Below are positions 11,735-22,392 of a DNA stretch of 41,931 nucleotides, in pieces (position 1 is the stretch's first letter; every line of letters starts with the position of its first letter). A program made the translations under genes and the position numbers. Source of the stretch: Klebsormidium nitens (Eukaryota; Streptophyta; Klebsormidiophyceae; Klebsormidiales; Klebsormidiaceae); NCBI GenBank assembly GCA_000708835.1, contig DF237655.1, positions 1 to 41,931 of the forward strand. Direction: 5' to 3'. The notes beneath the pieces are model-generated. The model saw only the letters and a list, made by a program, of their open reading frames with translations. It ran no database searches and had not been told where the DNA came from.

Positions 11735-13458
11735 GGGGGGATATATGATAACCGGGGAGATGCACACAGGTCCAACTTACAGTTGAGCAGTTGAAGCATC
11801 GAGAAAGACCACTCTTTTTATGTTTCACTCGGAAGGCACGGATCGCATTGTCACCCATAGACAACGCGGATTCAGTATTCTCATGCAAATGTGTGAAGCA
11901 CAGTTGACGCTCAACTGGGCTGTAGCACGGCTTTCACTCTCTGGCAAGGCCCTGCAATTGCGGTGTTGGAAAACATTGAAGATAAACGAGCATGAACCGC
12001 ATGAATTTGTGAAATTTGTATATATGATGGCTGGTCAGCTGCTAAAAGTTGACTCAGTGGGTCAAGTTCGACTCCGTCGGTTTGATCGGGCTTCGAGGCC
12101 GAGACGGTTTAAGCTTTCATTTCAGGCTGCATTCAACAATGACTGACCGGAACACCATGATTGCCGCAAATTTCCAACCAGCTCATCGAGCTCTGATGAC
12201 TCGATCACGCGTCGTCATGATCGCATGCATGTTCATTGATGGATATACGATATTGATATCATACGCGCTGAATGTTGCCGCCGCAGTGCCGGTCTATATG
12301 CCGGTCTATATGCAGGAAATCACTCACGTACCCTGACTGGTTCAATGCCGGCGCTTAATATATATTTGTACGTGCAGGAATTAGCTAGAGGATCTGCGAA
12401 TTCTATACAAATTGATCATGATGATCGCGATATTGCATGACCGTCTATATGTATATAAATATCATCTAGGAAATTGTTGCACAGGAGCTTCAAGCTTAAT
12501 TGATTATTAGACTTGTCCGACACTGAATATCAATTCGACCTAGCGCTAGCTTGCATGGTGAATTCTACGTTAATTTTGCAATAATATGCATCAATCGTTC
12601 AAATCACCACGTACATGTCGGCCCGAGGCCTACACGAAAAAGACTCAGCATATGCATGGTCGATCACATGTTAGATGCAAAAGGGATATATATAGATTAT
12701 GATTCAATGACCGCGCTAGTGCATATAGATTTAGATCATTTAACAGTGACGTCGGTCAGAGCCGTGGTCGGCTAAGTCGCGTCGACGACTGTATCTATTC
12801 AAGGCGTTCTGCACTAATCTTGCTCTTACTTCCTATAGCTAGCACCAGGCATCCGGCCCAATTACTGGTGACACAAACACGGTCTCCAGATCCTGGCGAT
12901 CGCCAGACGGGCGGTACTAAGTTGAGCCCCGGCAGGTGGTACTTGTCTTAGTACATACATGCAATCGAACCAATGGCAATCCTAATTTCAAACCTTCCGG
13001 GCTAACGAAAGGGGTGGCCCGCACCTCCTGGCGAATCTGTTTTTATCAATTGGCGGCTGTGACGGTCAAGTGAACGGTGGCAACTTGCAGCAATAATTGA
13101 CACATTCCATGTCAACATCATTGTTGCGAACTCACATGTATGCAGTGAAAGTCTTGTTTGCCAAGATCTTGTATGTACATCCACGATTAGTTGCTGCATG
13201 CGCAGGCTATCTTCGCTAGAGTACTCAAATCAGCAGGTCTATGTACCGGACTATGTACCTCTCGCTAGAGTCTACATGTATGCTCGGAAGTTCACCTGTG
13301 CAATGCCTCTGTCTTCGACGACTCATGTCGACCAATCTGTGTCAAAGCAGCCCGCGCGTGGCTTTCTAATCGAACACACTGTTTAGCGAAAGCATGGGAT
13401 CCGCTGGTGTCCTCAGCTGCTCGCGAAAAGGAGGGTGTTGACTCTGCCTGTCCGCCTG
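11735..13458. other. Convergent intergenic island rich in palindromic words
   Basis: 1.7 kb lies between the 3' ends of TIC20 and the TraB gene. From about 12000 the composition changes to AT-rich sequence full of self-complementary words: GATATC, TGATCA, TCGCGA, GCGCTAGC, GCATGC, TATATATA, CATATG. Short frames such as + 12551-12775 are open but lack any recognisable domain. It contains a 12-base tandem duplication (12287-12310). No RNA gene or transposon ends were seen. Confidence 0.75.
12287..12310. repeat. Perfect 12-base tandem duplication
   Basis: TGCCGGTCTATA occurs twice head to tail. A related CCGTCTATATG occurs again near 12441. It lies in the TIC20/TraB convergent island. Confidence 0.9.
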
Positions 13459-16273
13459 TCAGAACTCTTCTACTTCATCTACCCCGTAGTCCTCGTACTC
13501 CTTCCACAGCCGTTCGATGCCGTCCACGTGAGCCTGCACAGCCACAACAACGAACTCAGTCGGCACACGCAGTACGCCCAGGATTGAGTCGAACGCCCGA
13601 TCGGCAGAGCGGCCACAAACGGCTGCAAAACAGGCCGGCACAGCATGTGCCACGTGCGTAATCTGCCCCCCTCCGTTCCTCAGGGCCGTTGCATCCTGCA
13701 ACCGGCACTCAAAGCGGTTGGTGACTGCCAAAGAAAGGGCTTTTCTTATCGCATAACAGCACGAGCCGATTGGCCGATGGCGAACCCAGGTAGTGAGGGC
13801 TGGCGCGCTGACCATGCCGACGACCGCCACGATGCAGCCCCGCAGCTGGCGGAGGCGGTTGAAGATGATCTCGTCGCGCTCGTGGACCATCACGCGCACC
13901 TGCACCCCAACGACAGCACGAGTGGGGCAGCCACGCAAGGCGAGCCTGCGACCGACTGACGTGCATCGGATGCGAGAGCACTAGCGTGGAATCGAAATGG
14001 ATTGTTGATATACGGAGGACAATGGCAGAAGATGAAGAGCATCAGTGTGTACCCGTCTACTGCAGAATGCTTCATTGGGGTTCTGCCTTCAATTCCCAAC
14101 CAGGCAAACGGCTCGAGCGTGTATGCGAGGTCTGAGGCAACAGCATCGAAAGCGTTTGAGTTGGCCACATATGACTTTTGGATCCACTGCTATTCAGCTA
14201 CTTCTTCGCTCCAACGAGGGAAAGAAGCGCTTTGACGAACAGCGCGGTACTCAGATGAGTCGGTGCAGTGGTGTGCTCACCACGTCCGGGAAGAGCTTCT
14301 CCATGAAGGCCGTGATCTGGCGCACCGCCTCGCGCGTCTTGAGCTGCTCCGTCGTCTCCTCGATGTTCTGCGGGGTGATCTGGCCCATGTCGCGCAGCAC
14401 GGGCGGGACCTCGTTGGGGTCGATGCGCCGCGTGAACAGTTTCACGATGTCCCACAGGCTCAGCACCTCCCGCAGGCGTGCCATCGTCTCCTGCACAGCC
14501 GCCACGCCAGCAGTCAGGGGGACATACGTTCATCTGGAAAGATTGGTCTACTATTGCAACATGCGAAGTAGTAAATGTTCAGTGTTGAATCACGATTGGC
14601 CAAAGAATGAGCGGCAGATATGACTTGGAGATACCGATCAGTCAGTTGCCCTGACGGTGCTTTGACGACCCACAATCAAATTGTGCCTTCATGACAACGC
14701 CTTTCAGAGCTCCTTCTGACCTGGGCGGGGCGGTCGAGCAGGACAATCTCCGCGTTCACCTTCTGGGCCTCCTCCATGGCCACCTGCAGCATGACGGAGC
14801 ACCCAAGTAAGTCAGCATCACCCTCGCCCACCTTATCCGATGAGCAGAACTTCACCTTCACCTACAGAGAAGGTTTTTGTTGGGCAGCAGAAGAGAGTTC
14901 CATGTGCGGCAAACACAACAGCGTATCTTTCTGAACTTGCGCATGCTGGGGAGTTCGAAGTCACCTTGAACTCGAGGCCTGGCTCCAGGCCGGTGTCACG
15001 CAGCATCTTGTACATACTGCGCATGGCTACCGTCAGCACCTGTACGCAAGACAGACATGCCCTCAGCCTAGAGTCGCCTCCCTCAAGGTGGACAAAAGCA
15101 AGTGGCTTTTTGAACAGCGACCGGGCTGGAGCCCTACCGTGATTGCAAGGATCCCCCATCCATAAAGGCTAAGTGTGACTGGGAGCAGTCTGTCATTGAA
15201 CAATCAAAGATGCAACGGCTCCTGGACAATGCACCTCGCCAGCGCGCAAGCGGCTCTTAAGAAAACAAGCTGGTTGACAGCGCTGGCGTGTGCCACCAAG
15301 CAGAGAACCACAGGACTGCTGGAGTTGCAGGCAGCAACCGTCTTCAGAAGTAGTTTGTGAAAAGTAACCAATGAGGCACCCAACCAATGCGCGCAGGCTC
15401 CTTTATCCAATCCCTCATGACTAGCACATCTATTTTTCCAGATGAACAGGAGTTGCTATTGAAATGCCCTCAGCGCATTGACTTATCGATGGAAAGGTGG
15501 TGTGAGCCCACTTGGGCGCCTCACTTTCTGGCCGATATCCCCTGGGGCGTGCATCAGCTCGCGCAGTGTGGCCAGCAGGCCGCGGCTGCCCTGGTCCTCG
15601 TACATCTTGCCCGACATCAGCTTCTCTGCGCGCTCCGCGTCTAGTTCGACGCCCACGTACTGCGGGCGCACCAAGTGAATCACCTGAGGCAAACCAGAAG
15701 GTGGATTAGCAAGGGCAGAAGGGGAAGGGTCCAGTCGAAAATTCAGGGCCTTTGGCGCTCGTAGTGCAAGTCCGTCCTTGCAGTGCTTGCTAGGCCACTG
15801 TCGGGGAAGCATTCATCAAAGTTCAGTCAGCCATTGTAACTTTGGTGGCCTGCATTGCCCCTGCCCTTGCCATGCACCCCCCTGTGAAACCTGACCTCTT
15901 TGACTTCCTCCGCTGAGGCCTTGGACACGTGGGCCGTGCCAATCAGGTACACCTCCGACCCCGTCCTGACGCTGCGCATGTACACGATGGTCTCGCGCTC
16001 CAGGAGGGGCGTCGTGGGCATGCTGTAGCGCCGCACCCAGGCGGCACCGCTTGCAGGGCCGACGGCCGCCTGCTGCCCGAGACCGAGCCGCTCAAGCAAG
16101 CTGGGCATGGGCAGAGCAGCTGCGGAGCCCCATGCACGAAGTGGCACCATGCCAGGTCCTTCGTGGATCCCAGCTGAGGCCTCGAGGGGCCCCACTAGGT
16201 GTGCCCTGCTCGAGGAGCGCCATGACTGGCGGCCGAGGGCCAGCCAGCCCGCAGGCCGCACAGCCCGCAGCAT
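13459..16273 (-). CDS. TraB/PrgY-family (TRABD-like) protein, probably mitochondrial
   Basis: Seven exons, in transcript order: 15896-16273, 15525-15683, 14965-15039, 14721-14783, 14281-14490, 13813-13899 and 13459-13533. All join in phase and give 348 residues. The TraB domain shows its N-terminal GxxH (VYLIGTAHVSKAS, G112-H115), the conserved Glu in RPQYVGVELDAER (E139), VNAEIVLLDRPAQ, VHERDEIIFNRLRQL, and the C-terminal GxxH in VAVVGMAHVDGIERLW (G323-H326). The fold is related to GumN/EreA-like putative metalloproteases; eukaryotic members have been linked to mitochondria, but their activity is not settled. The first 35 residues (MLRAVRPAGWLALGRQSWRS onward) are Arg/Ser/Ala-rich without acidic residues, like a mitochondrial presequence; a later ATG could serve as an alternative start. 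Introns 1, 4 and 6 all start with GTCAG rather than GTRAG. Divergent from EPL1. Confidence 0.9.
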
Positions 16274-16708
16274 GGTAGAGCCGTCAAGACACAGCTGTGG
16301 AATGCACGGATTGCGATATTATGAGTCAAGGAGCAGGATGGTGCAAAGCGTTGCTGATATCTACTGCCACAAAGAGAGGTTGCAATCAACAAGCCAGCGT
16401 CTCCAGACTGCCACCTCTCCCCAGTGCCGCAGCCACCGCGTGACCCAACTTGAAGTTGAATGCAGCTTGCCCCCATTCACCGCATTGGACAATTGTACCT
16501 ACCGGTGATCTGCTATGCACTTTGGAGCCTTTGATTGAGAGCTGTCTACGCCGTCGATGGGCGGGGTTCTCTCCAACTTGATAACATCGACGGGTGCAGA
16601 CAGTCGAGAGTTTGGGTCTGAAGCGCGAACTCTGGTACAACACTGCATCATCACAACGCAACCACGCCATTTTCAGATCCAAGTGGTTCGATACTGAGTT
16701 GGTCGATG

Positions 16709-16735
16709 GACCGTCAGATTCGAGATCTGACGGTC
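16709..16735. repeat. Perfect inverted repeat, 11-base arms
   Basis: GACCGTCAGAT, a 5-base spacer TCGAG, then ATCTGACGGTC. The arms are exactly reverse-complementary, giving either a hairpin or a dyad-symmetric protein site. It lies in the shared upstream region of TraB and EPL1. Confidence 0.9.
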
Positions 16736-16993
16736 GAAAAGCTGGTTTCGGATCCGAGTCAAATTTGAAGTTTCGATCGGTGAAAGTTCGAATTTCAATA
16801 AGGACCGCCGCAACTCGAAACTCACGGTTAAACTCACTCTATGAATCTGGATACGCTGAAACTTCCACCGTGACGGATTTTGATTTCCACCTGTGAATTT
16901 GTTGAAAACCTAATACAATGTTCGACTGCTCGTAATAAGCCTATATACCAATTTTGAGCTCCAAATTATGTGCAGAAGTGCCTAAATTAAGGC

Positions 16994-17012
16994 AAACCCT
17001 AAAATCCTAAAA
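16994..17012. promoter_or_regulatory. Interstitial telomere-like pair / telo-box
   Basis: AAACCCTAAAATCCTAAAA contains the exact plant telo-box AAACCCTAA. It can equally be read as two 8-base telomere units (CCCTAAAA, TCCTAAAA). It lies about 460 bases upstream of the EPL1 start. Confidence 0.6.
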
Positions 17013-17473
17013 ATGGCCATTTTAGACTTCGCCGTGACTCGGAGGTCCAAAATTCGCCCGCCGCGCAGAATTCACCGTACGTAAAATTGTAGCGTGGTTG
17101 CGTTGTGATAGCGGCAAGCTGCATAGCGCCGGCGGCTAGCTCGCCTTCAACTTCAAGAAGTTGAAGAAGGACATGGGTGCAAGCCAAAAAGCTCTTCCAC
17201 CTTCCTCACAACCAACTCGTCAATGTGAGGATGATCTTGTTTGCTTCAAGATTCAGTGAAAGCTATTCATTTGGGGCAGCCTGAATTGCTCTTATGCACA
17301 GCCTGGTACAAAGTGGCGCCGATGATGACGGGCATCATTTGTGACAGCGTGGGCGGCCGTAAAAGGTTCTGCTCTATGCGTCGGCAAATTGAGCAATGCT
17401 CATAGCCCGGGGACAGGTGTGCAGATTGCTGCTTCTGTAACCAGGAGCCAGCGATCTATTAGGGTTCTGAGCC

Positions 17474-20400
17474 ATGTCCAATCGGACGTCCTTTCGGCCG
17501 CGGCCTTTGGACACTGGCCGGCAGCTGCCCTTGGTGCGCTCGCTCTCAGAGTTGGACAATGATGAAGCGCTGGTATCGCGCTCTGTCCACCACTCACACA
17601 TCACCCTGGATGCAGAAAACGAAGAGGTGAGTGTCACTCTGTGTAGCCCTTGGGGCTTGGCTTGATTTCCAGGGATGCGGCGTCACTCAAACTTTCCCCC
17701 AAATCAGTGCCCTCTCAAAGGCCGTTTTTATCATGATGTGTGCTTCTGCTCCAGCTTTGTGCCCTGGGCGTTCCACCATGGCGGATTAGATCGATCCCCA
17801 GTCTTGGTGCAGTTTCATGAGAAAGATTAAGTGGAGCCTTTACGTCAAAAGAGGCTATGGACCCCAACATTTGGAAGGTGGTAGCAGGTTTGATACGCCT
17901 CAGTCGCTGTCAACTGTGCTTCAGGTTTTGAAGACCAGCAACTCCAAGGGCGTCAGTGAGATCCCTGTCCCGGACGTGCTGACGGTGCCCTCATATGAAA
18001 CTGACTACACACCGACCTTCAAGCAGCCGCAGTCCTACATCAGGAGCAAGCCAGGTACTCGTCGCTCAGGACGTGGTGCTACTTTGTCCCTTTTTGAGGA
18101 TGCTTAGGTCCTTATGGCAGGTCAAGTGTAAGATATTGTGACTGTTTTATCCCCCTCTCCTGGTGACAGCGATGTGTCTCAGGCAGTCAGCTTGTGGATT
18201 GTCTTGCGAGTTAATAGCTTCCTGTTGCCCCTTGCCTCTGCAGCGCGATCAGAGACAGAGACATTCGTGGAATATGATCTGGATGATGAGGACGAGGACT
18301 GGCTGGGAGTGTTCAACCAGAGACGGAGACTGCTCGCTCCTGAAAAGTGAGTTCAGCAACACAGCTAGCACCTCCTCGCAGGCAGTGTCCTCAAATGTGC
18401 TGTTCTTCAAGTGCTGTACAGCAGATTTGTGCGCTGACTTACAATTGAGTAACGAGGGCGCAATGCTGTCGCAGGTTCGAAGCGATGTTGTATCGGTTGG
18501 AGATAGGTGCTGCAAAGTTCCAGGAGAAAGCTGGGGTTCAAGTAGGGGTACCCAATGCTCCGCTGCCGACCCAAGAGATGGCCCTTGAGGTATGTTGAAA
18601 CGCCTACTGTGTAAAAGTGCCTGGCATCTACTTCTTAGGTTGAGTCAATGAGAGTTGTAAAGATGTCCTGTTCCTGCAGCAGACCTCAACTCGTCGAACC
18701 TGCAAATAGTGACGACTTCTGTTGAGCATGGAATTTGTCAGGGCTCTGCAAGATTTCAGAAGCATCCTGATCTTCCTTGCTTTATGCGCAGACTTTGCGG
18801 CAGAGCGAGGGCGGCTCCCGGCCAGCCATCCTTTGTGCAGTCTACGAATACTGGAAGGACAAGGTCCGTGTTCATCTGCTTACCTGCTTGATTTATCCTC
18901 AGCAATCCCGTCAACGCACTTTCAGGATCTTACTCTGCACAGGCCAATCGATCATTAACTTGTACTGACTTGGCAATTGACCTCCTGGTTACGCTGCTGA
19001 CATCTGCCATCATTGTGCAGAGGGAGAGATGGAACAAGCCGATTTTGCGGCGCCTCCAGGTAGGCCCAGTTGGACTCACTATATCTCAGAACATGACCTA
19101 ATGAAGATTGACGGTGTGAGTCTGACTTTGTGGCTTCGCCAGAGCAGACTGGTTGCGCTGGTCGACTTTTCGCAGTTGTGCAGATCCTCACCCTTTTCAA
19201 ATTGCAAGAACCTGACATGCTTTGCAATATTTTTGGCAGCCCCCTCCCTCTGTCACGGATCAGAATCCCTTCAACGTCTTCCGGCCGAGGGAGAGGGTTC
19301 ACCGACCACATACCCGCAGGGTAAGCCAACCCCGACAACTTACGAATCTTATTTAGCAAGCATAGATCTCATAAGCTGCCTTCGAAGTGACTCTTCGCTC
19401 AAAGTACGCCTGGGCTAGGTCAGCAACGTACCTTCCACTGATGCCTTCAAAGGTCTTTCATTTTAGCCGAATGCGTCTCAAACAATACTGTTGGGTCCTG
19501 CCCGAAAACGTATCTCTGTTGTGTGCGCAGATGCAGCGGCATGAAAACGATCTACCCTCCTATGAAAAGATGCTCGAGGTAACCGATCTCCCTCTCCTCA
19601 ACTTATTGAGCCCGCAGGATTAGGACAAGGTTGTGTTGATATTTAGGCGTTGTGTTCGAGCCGTCCATCACATGAGGAGACAGTCATGGCTCGTTGTTTG
19701 CTGCCGTATAGCACCCTCATCTCGTTGCTCAACACTGCATCTTACTCTGCTTCCGGGTCCGTGCAGATGAAAAACAACCTCAAGGCGGCCAGGTCTCTTC
19801 TGACTGCTATTCAAAAGGTACAGCTCGCCCTTCTCTTTGCAAGTCCTTCAGACGTTGGCAGGCGCATTTCACTCGGTTGTCTGTACTGTGTACCTCTTTT
19901 TGCGTCGTTCCTCCAATCGGAGAGCTCACCTGAGTCACACTTTTGGCTACAGCGTGAGAAGAAGAAGCGGGAGTTGACGGAGTGCGAGATGCACGTCCAG
20001 CGACTCCAGATGCGGCAACGGGTGAGTATCACTAACGCCCTTTACGGAGGCGAGTTGTGAGAACTTCGGAAATTGCTGTTTCATCCCCACTTCTCCTCAA
20101 GAGATGAGTAGAGGCCGATGGTGAGACGGAACACGAGGCTGTGCTGCCGTTGCTGCCGGTCGCTGACGCCCGCGGTCCCGTCCTTCCCGCAGCATGACCC
20201 GGACGCGGACAACGAGGACCTGTCCCTGAGCGCCATGCTGCAGCCGCGGGTGCAGAAGATCCGCATCCGCAACTCCCACATCGACAACGCGATGCGCGCG
20301 GCGTACGACCACGACGGCGGCCACCTGCCGCCCGACGACCTCTGGCGCCCGCGGCTGCCGCTCGACCTGGACGGGCTGGCCGACGCAGACGGGCTGGCAG

Positions 20401-20942
20401 ACCCGGCCAGGGCCAAGAAGCGCAAGCGACGGAAGAGCCAGCATGGCAAGGGCAAGGGCGGTATCAGAAAGGTGGGGAAAACACGTGGACAGAGCAGAGG
20501 TGTATCCAGATTAACCTGTTGATCTGCTTCGACTCTATCAGTTGGCGCTCTTTGCTTCCCACATATCAGTATGGACGCGACTACCCGTACTTCCAGACCT
20601 CCGACCAGTGCGGATGTCGTCTGCTTGCAGATCGGGGCCCTGGCGCCGGTGGAGCCGCTGGAGCACCCGCTGCTGTTCGCTCAACCCTTGAACCTGACGC
20701 ACCTGCAAGCCGTGGGCATCAATCTGCCGGAGGCCGATGGATTGAACACACGCTTGAGGTGTCGGGCACGAATAGGCCGGGGGGGCCGCATTGTTTTCGA
20801 TCGCTTCTGCACGGTGGGCCGGCCACACCGCTCAGGTGCGACCTACTCGCAGCGCTTGGCACCTGAGAAGCAGCCCCTCTGGTCTGAGCGGGTGCATTCA
20901 CCAGATGAAAACCGACCAGTCAACAACCTGTACACTAGATGA
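17474..20942 (+). CDS. EPL1: Enhancer of Polycomb-like protein (NuA4 histone acetyltransferase subunit)
   Basis: Twelve exons: 17474-17626, 17925-18054, 18244-18346, 18475-18589, 18792-18863, 19021-19059, 19240-19320, 19531-19578, 19767-19817, 19953-20021, 20193-20471 and 20631-20942. All join in phase and give 483 residues. The start MSNRTSFRPRPLDTGRQLP is the EPL1 N-terminus. Family blocks follow in order: IPVPDVLTVPSYETDY; FVEYDLDDEDEDWL; AILCAVYEYWKDK; RERWNKPILRRLQ; DQNPFNVFRPRERVHRPHTR; RMQRHENDLPSYEKMLE; and REKKKRELTECEMHVQRLQM. The basic tail RARIGRGGRIVFDRF is typical of plant EPL1. EPL1 bridges the catalytic MYST acetyltransferase to the rest of NuA4/Piccolo on chromatin, with roles in H4/H2A acetylation. 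Small exons of 39-81 bases in the middle make this gene easy to mis-annotate. Intron 5 has a GTCCGT donor. A Lys/Arg run near residues 365-380 is a likely nuclear signal. Divergent from TraB. Confidence 0.95.
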
Positions 20943-22392
20943 GCGCCCTTTGTACAGCCAATTGTACACTATGTTGAATCTAAAACGACCGAAGACATTC
21001 GTGATATTGATCCCAGAGCCCACAGGCATAGTGCAGTCTAGCAATTTGTGCGGTCATACATTTACTTGCGAGCGCACTAGATTCCAATTATTTGGAGCCG
21101 TCTCTGCGGCAAGGGCCAAGCAACCGGGCGCTGGTACAAGTTGGCATTCCGACTGTCACTGCGTCCATATTTACTGAGTCCAGCGTCTCAACTGATGTTT
21201 GGACCCGTTTGTGATTCCTGACCGAAACTGTGTGTCAGACCGTCTGAGTAAGCTGGCCCGCGGCGCCACCATTCCCATTGGAGTGCACGCACCTGGCACG
21301 CCCGCTAATTCAGTGCCAGATCTGGCCTGGCGACCCACATCCGGCCTGTCGAATGTATATACTTCAAATGATCATAATGAAGTATACAGTTCAACGTCAA
21401 ATTGCCTAGAATCGGAATTCTTACAGATTTGTTATTTTATGATGATACAGGGCGACGGCCGCAATGCATCCTATGCATTTTACATGTGCTCGAGTATACC
21501 AAGCAGGTGGATCGGGCCTAGCTTAATTCCCGCACACGTATATGTACATAGACATGCACATGCATATATATAATCCGAGCTACGAACATCGATTGCATGT
21601 AGCAACGCACATACTGAGCTAGCTCTACCGCATGCCGCAGTGGCGGCGGGCCAGGGGCCCAGCCTAGATATATAGCTTTCGGCCGAGCGCAAGCCTCCAA
21701 CTTAATAGATGTCAGTGCTGCAATGCAGCTGGCCGCGCATGATAGTTATTAGATCTCGGACGGACAACTAGCGGGCCTGCTATTAGTATGCATCTCCGGG
21801 AATGCATACATGGACGCTTCTAGTCCTAGCTGATGACCTCCGACTCAGTGTCTCAAGCTATTGCACGCATCACTCCCACTAGCTACAATCAGGGCCTTCC
21901 CACACAACATAACTTACAGCGCTCATCACTGAGTCAATGCCCCGGGCAGAGTGACAAGGCAGTGACGCAGGAAAAATATTCAAAGACAGGCCGAACCTTG
22001 CAAAGAGCGTAACCTGGCAGAGCTGATCAAACAATCTAAAAATGTGAGAGCACAGCAATGTTACAATGGTCGTGATAATGGCTTCTTGATGCGTGGCTTC
22101 TCCTCTCAGCAACGATCTGCTCCTCAGCCTAAGGTGCTTAAACAATTGCTGCCATCGGCAAAAATAGTCATGTGCTCCTCCTTTATTGAACCTGGTTATT
22201 GCAGAAGAAATGAATGCTCAGCATGCGTCGACCTACTCTTGAAGAGGCCATCAGGGGACGTACCTGAACTGGTCCTGTGTAAATATTTGCCATTCCAATT
22301 TCTGTTGTGCATCTTCCAATGTGTTCCCCTGCCCCTGCCCCCTACTACCTGACAGACTGTCTATGGTGAAGCGCAAAGCAACGCCGTCAAGG
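20943..22392. other. Convergent intergenic island rich in palindromic words
   Basis: 1.45 kb lies between the EPL1 and GlsA 3' ends. From 21340 to 21900 it is dense in TATATA, TGCATG, TGATCA, CTAG and GAGCTAGCTC words and carries a 9-base-arm inverted repeat (21358-21386). TTACA near 22058 could be a TGTAA signal about 330 bases past the GlsA stop. The 124-codon open frame at 21199-21573 (+) has no domain and spans the palindromic stretch, so I do not call it. Confidence 0.7.
21358..21386. repeat. Inverted repeat with 9-base arms
   Basis: TATACTTCA, an 11-base spacer that itself contains the palindrome ATGATCAT, then TGAAGTATA. The arms are perfect reverse complements, so nested symmetry allows a cruciform or hairpin. 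Confidence 0.9.

Larger units (their letters stand above)
16274..17473. promoter_or_regulatory. Divergent promoter spacer, TraB / EPL1
   Basis: 1.2 kb lies between outward-facing start codons. It holds a perfect 11-base inverted repeat (16709-16735), a stretch of TCGAA/GATC-rich sequence at 16680-16810, a telo-box-like pair of telomeric units (16994-17012), and a short hairpin CAACTTCAAGAAGTTG near 17150. Open frames (for example + 16594-16896) show no domain. Confidence 0.6.

Noticed and set aside
12338-12352. B-box-like GGTTCAATGCC suggesting a tRNA
   Set aside because: No matching A box, acceptor stem or anticodon arm could be folded upstream.
21199-21573. 124-codon open frame in the EPL1/GlsA spacer
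   Set aside because: It runs through the palindrome-rich stretch, has no domain, and its base use matches the island rather than the GC-rich exons.
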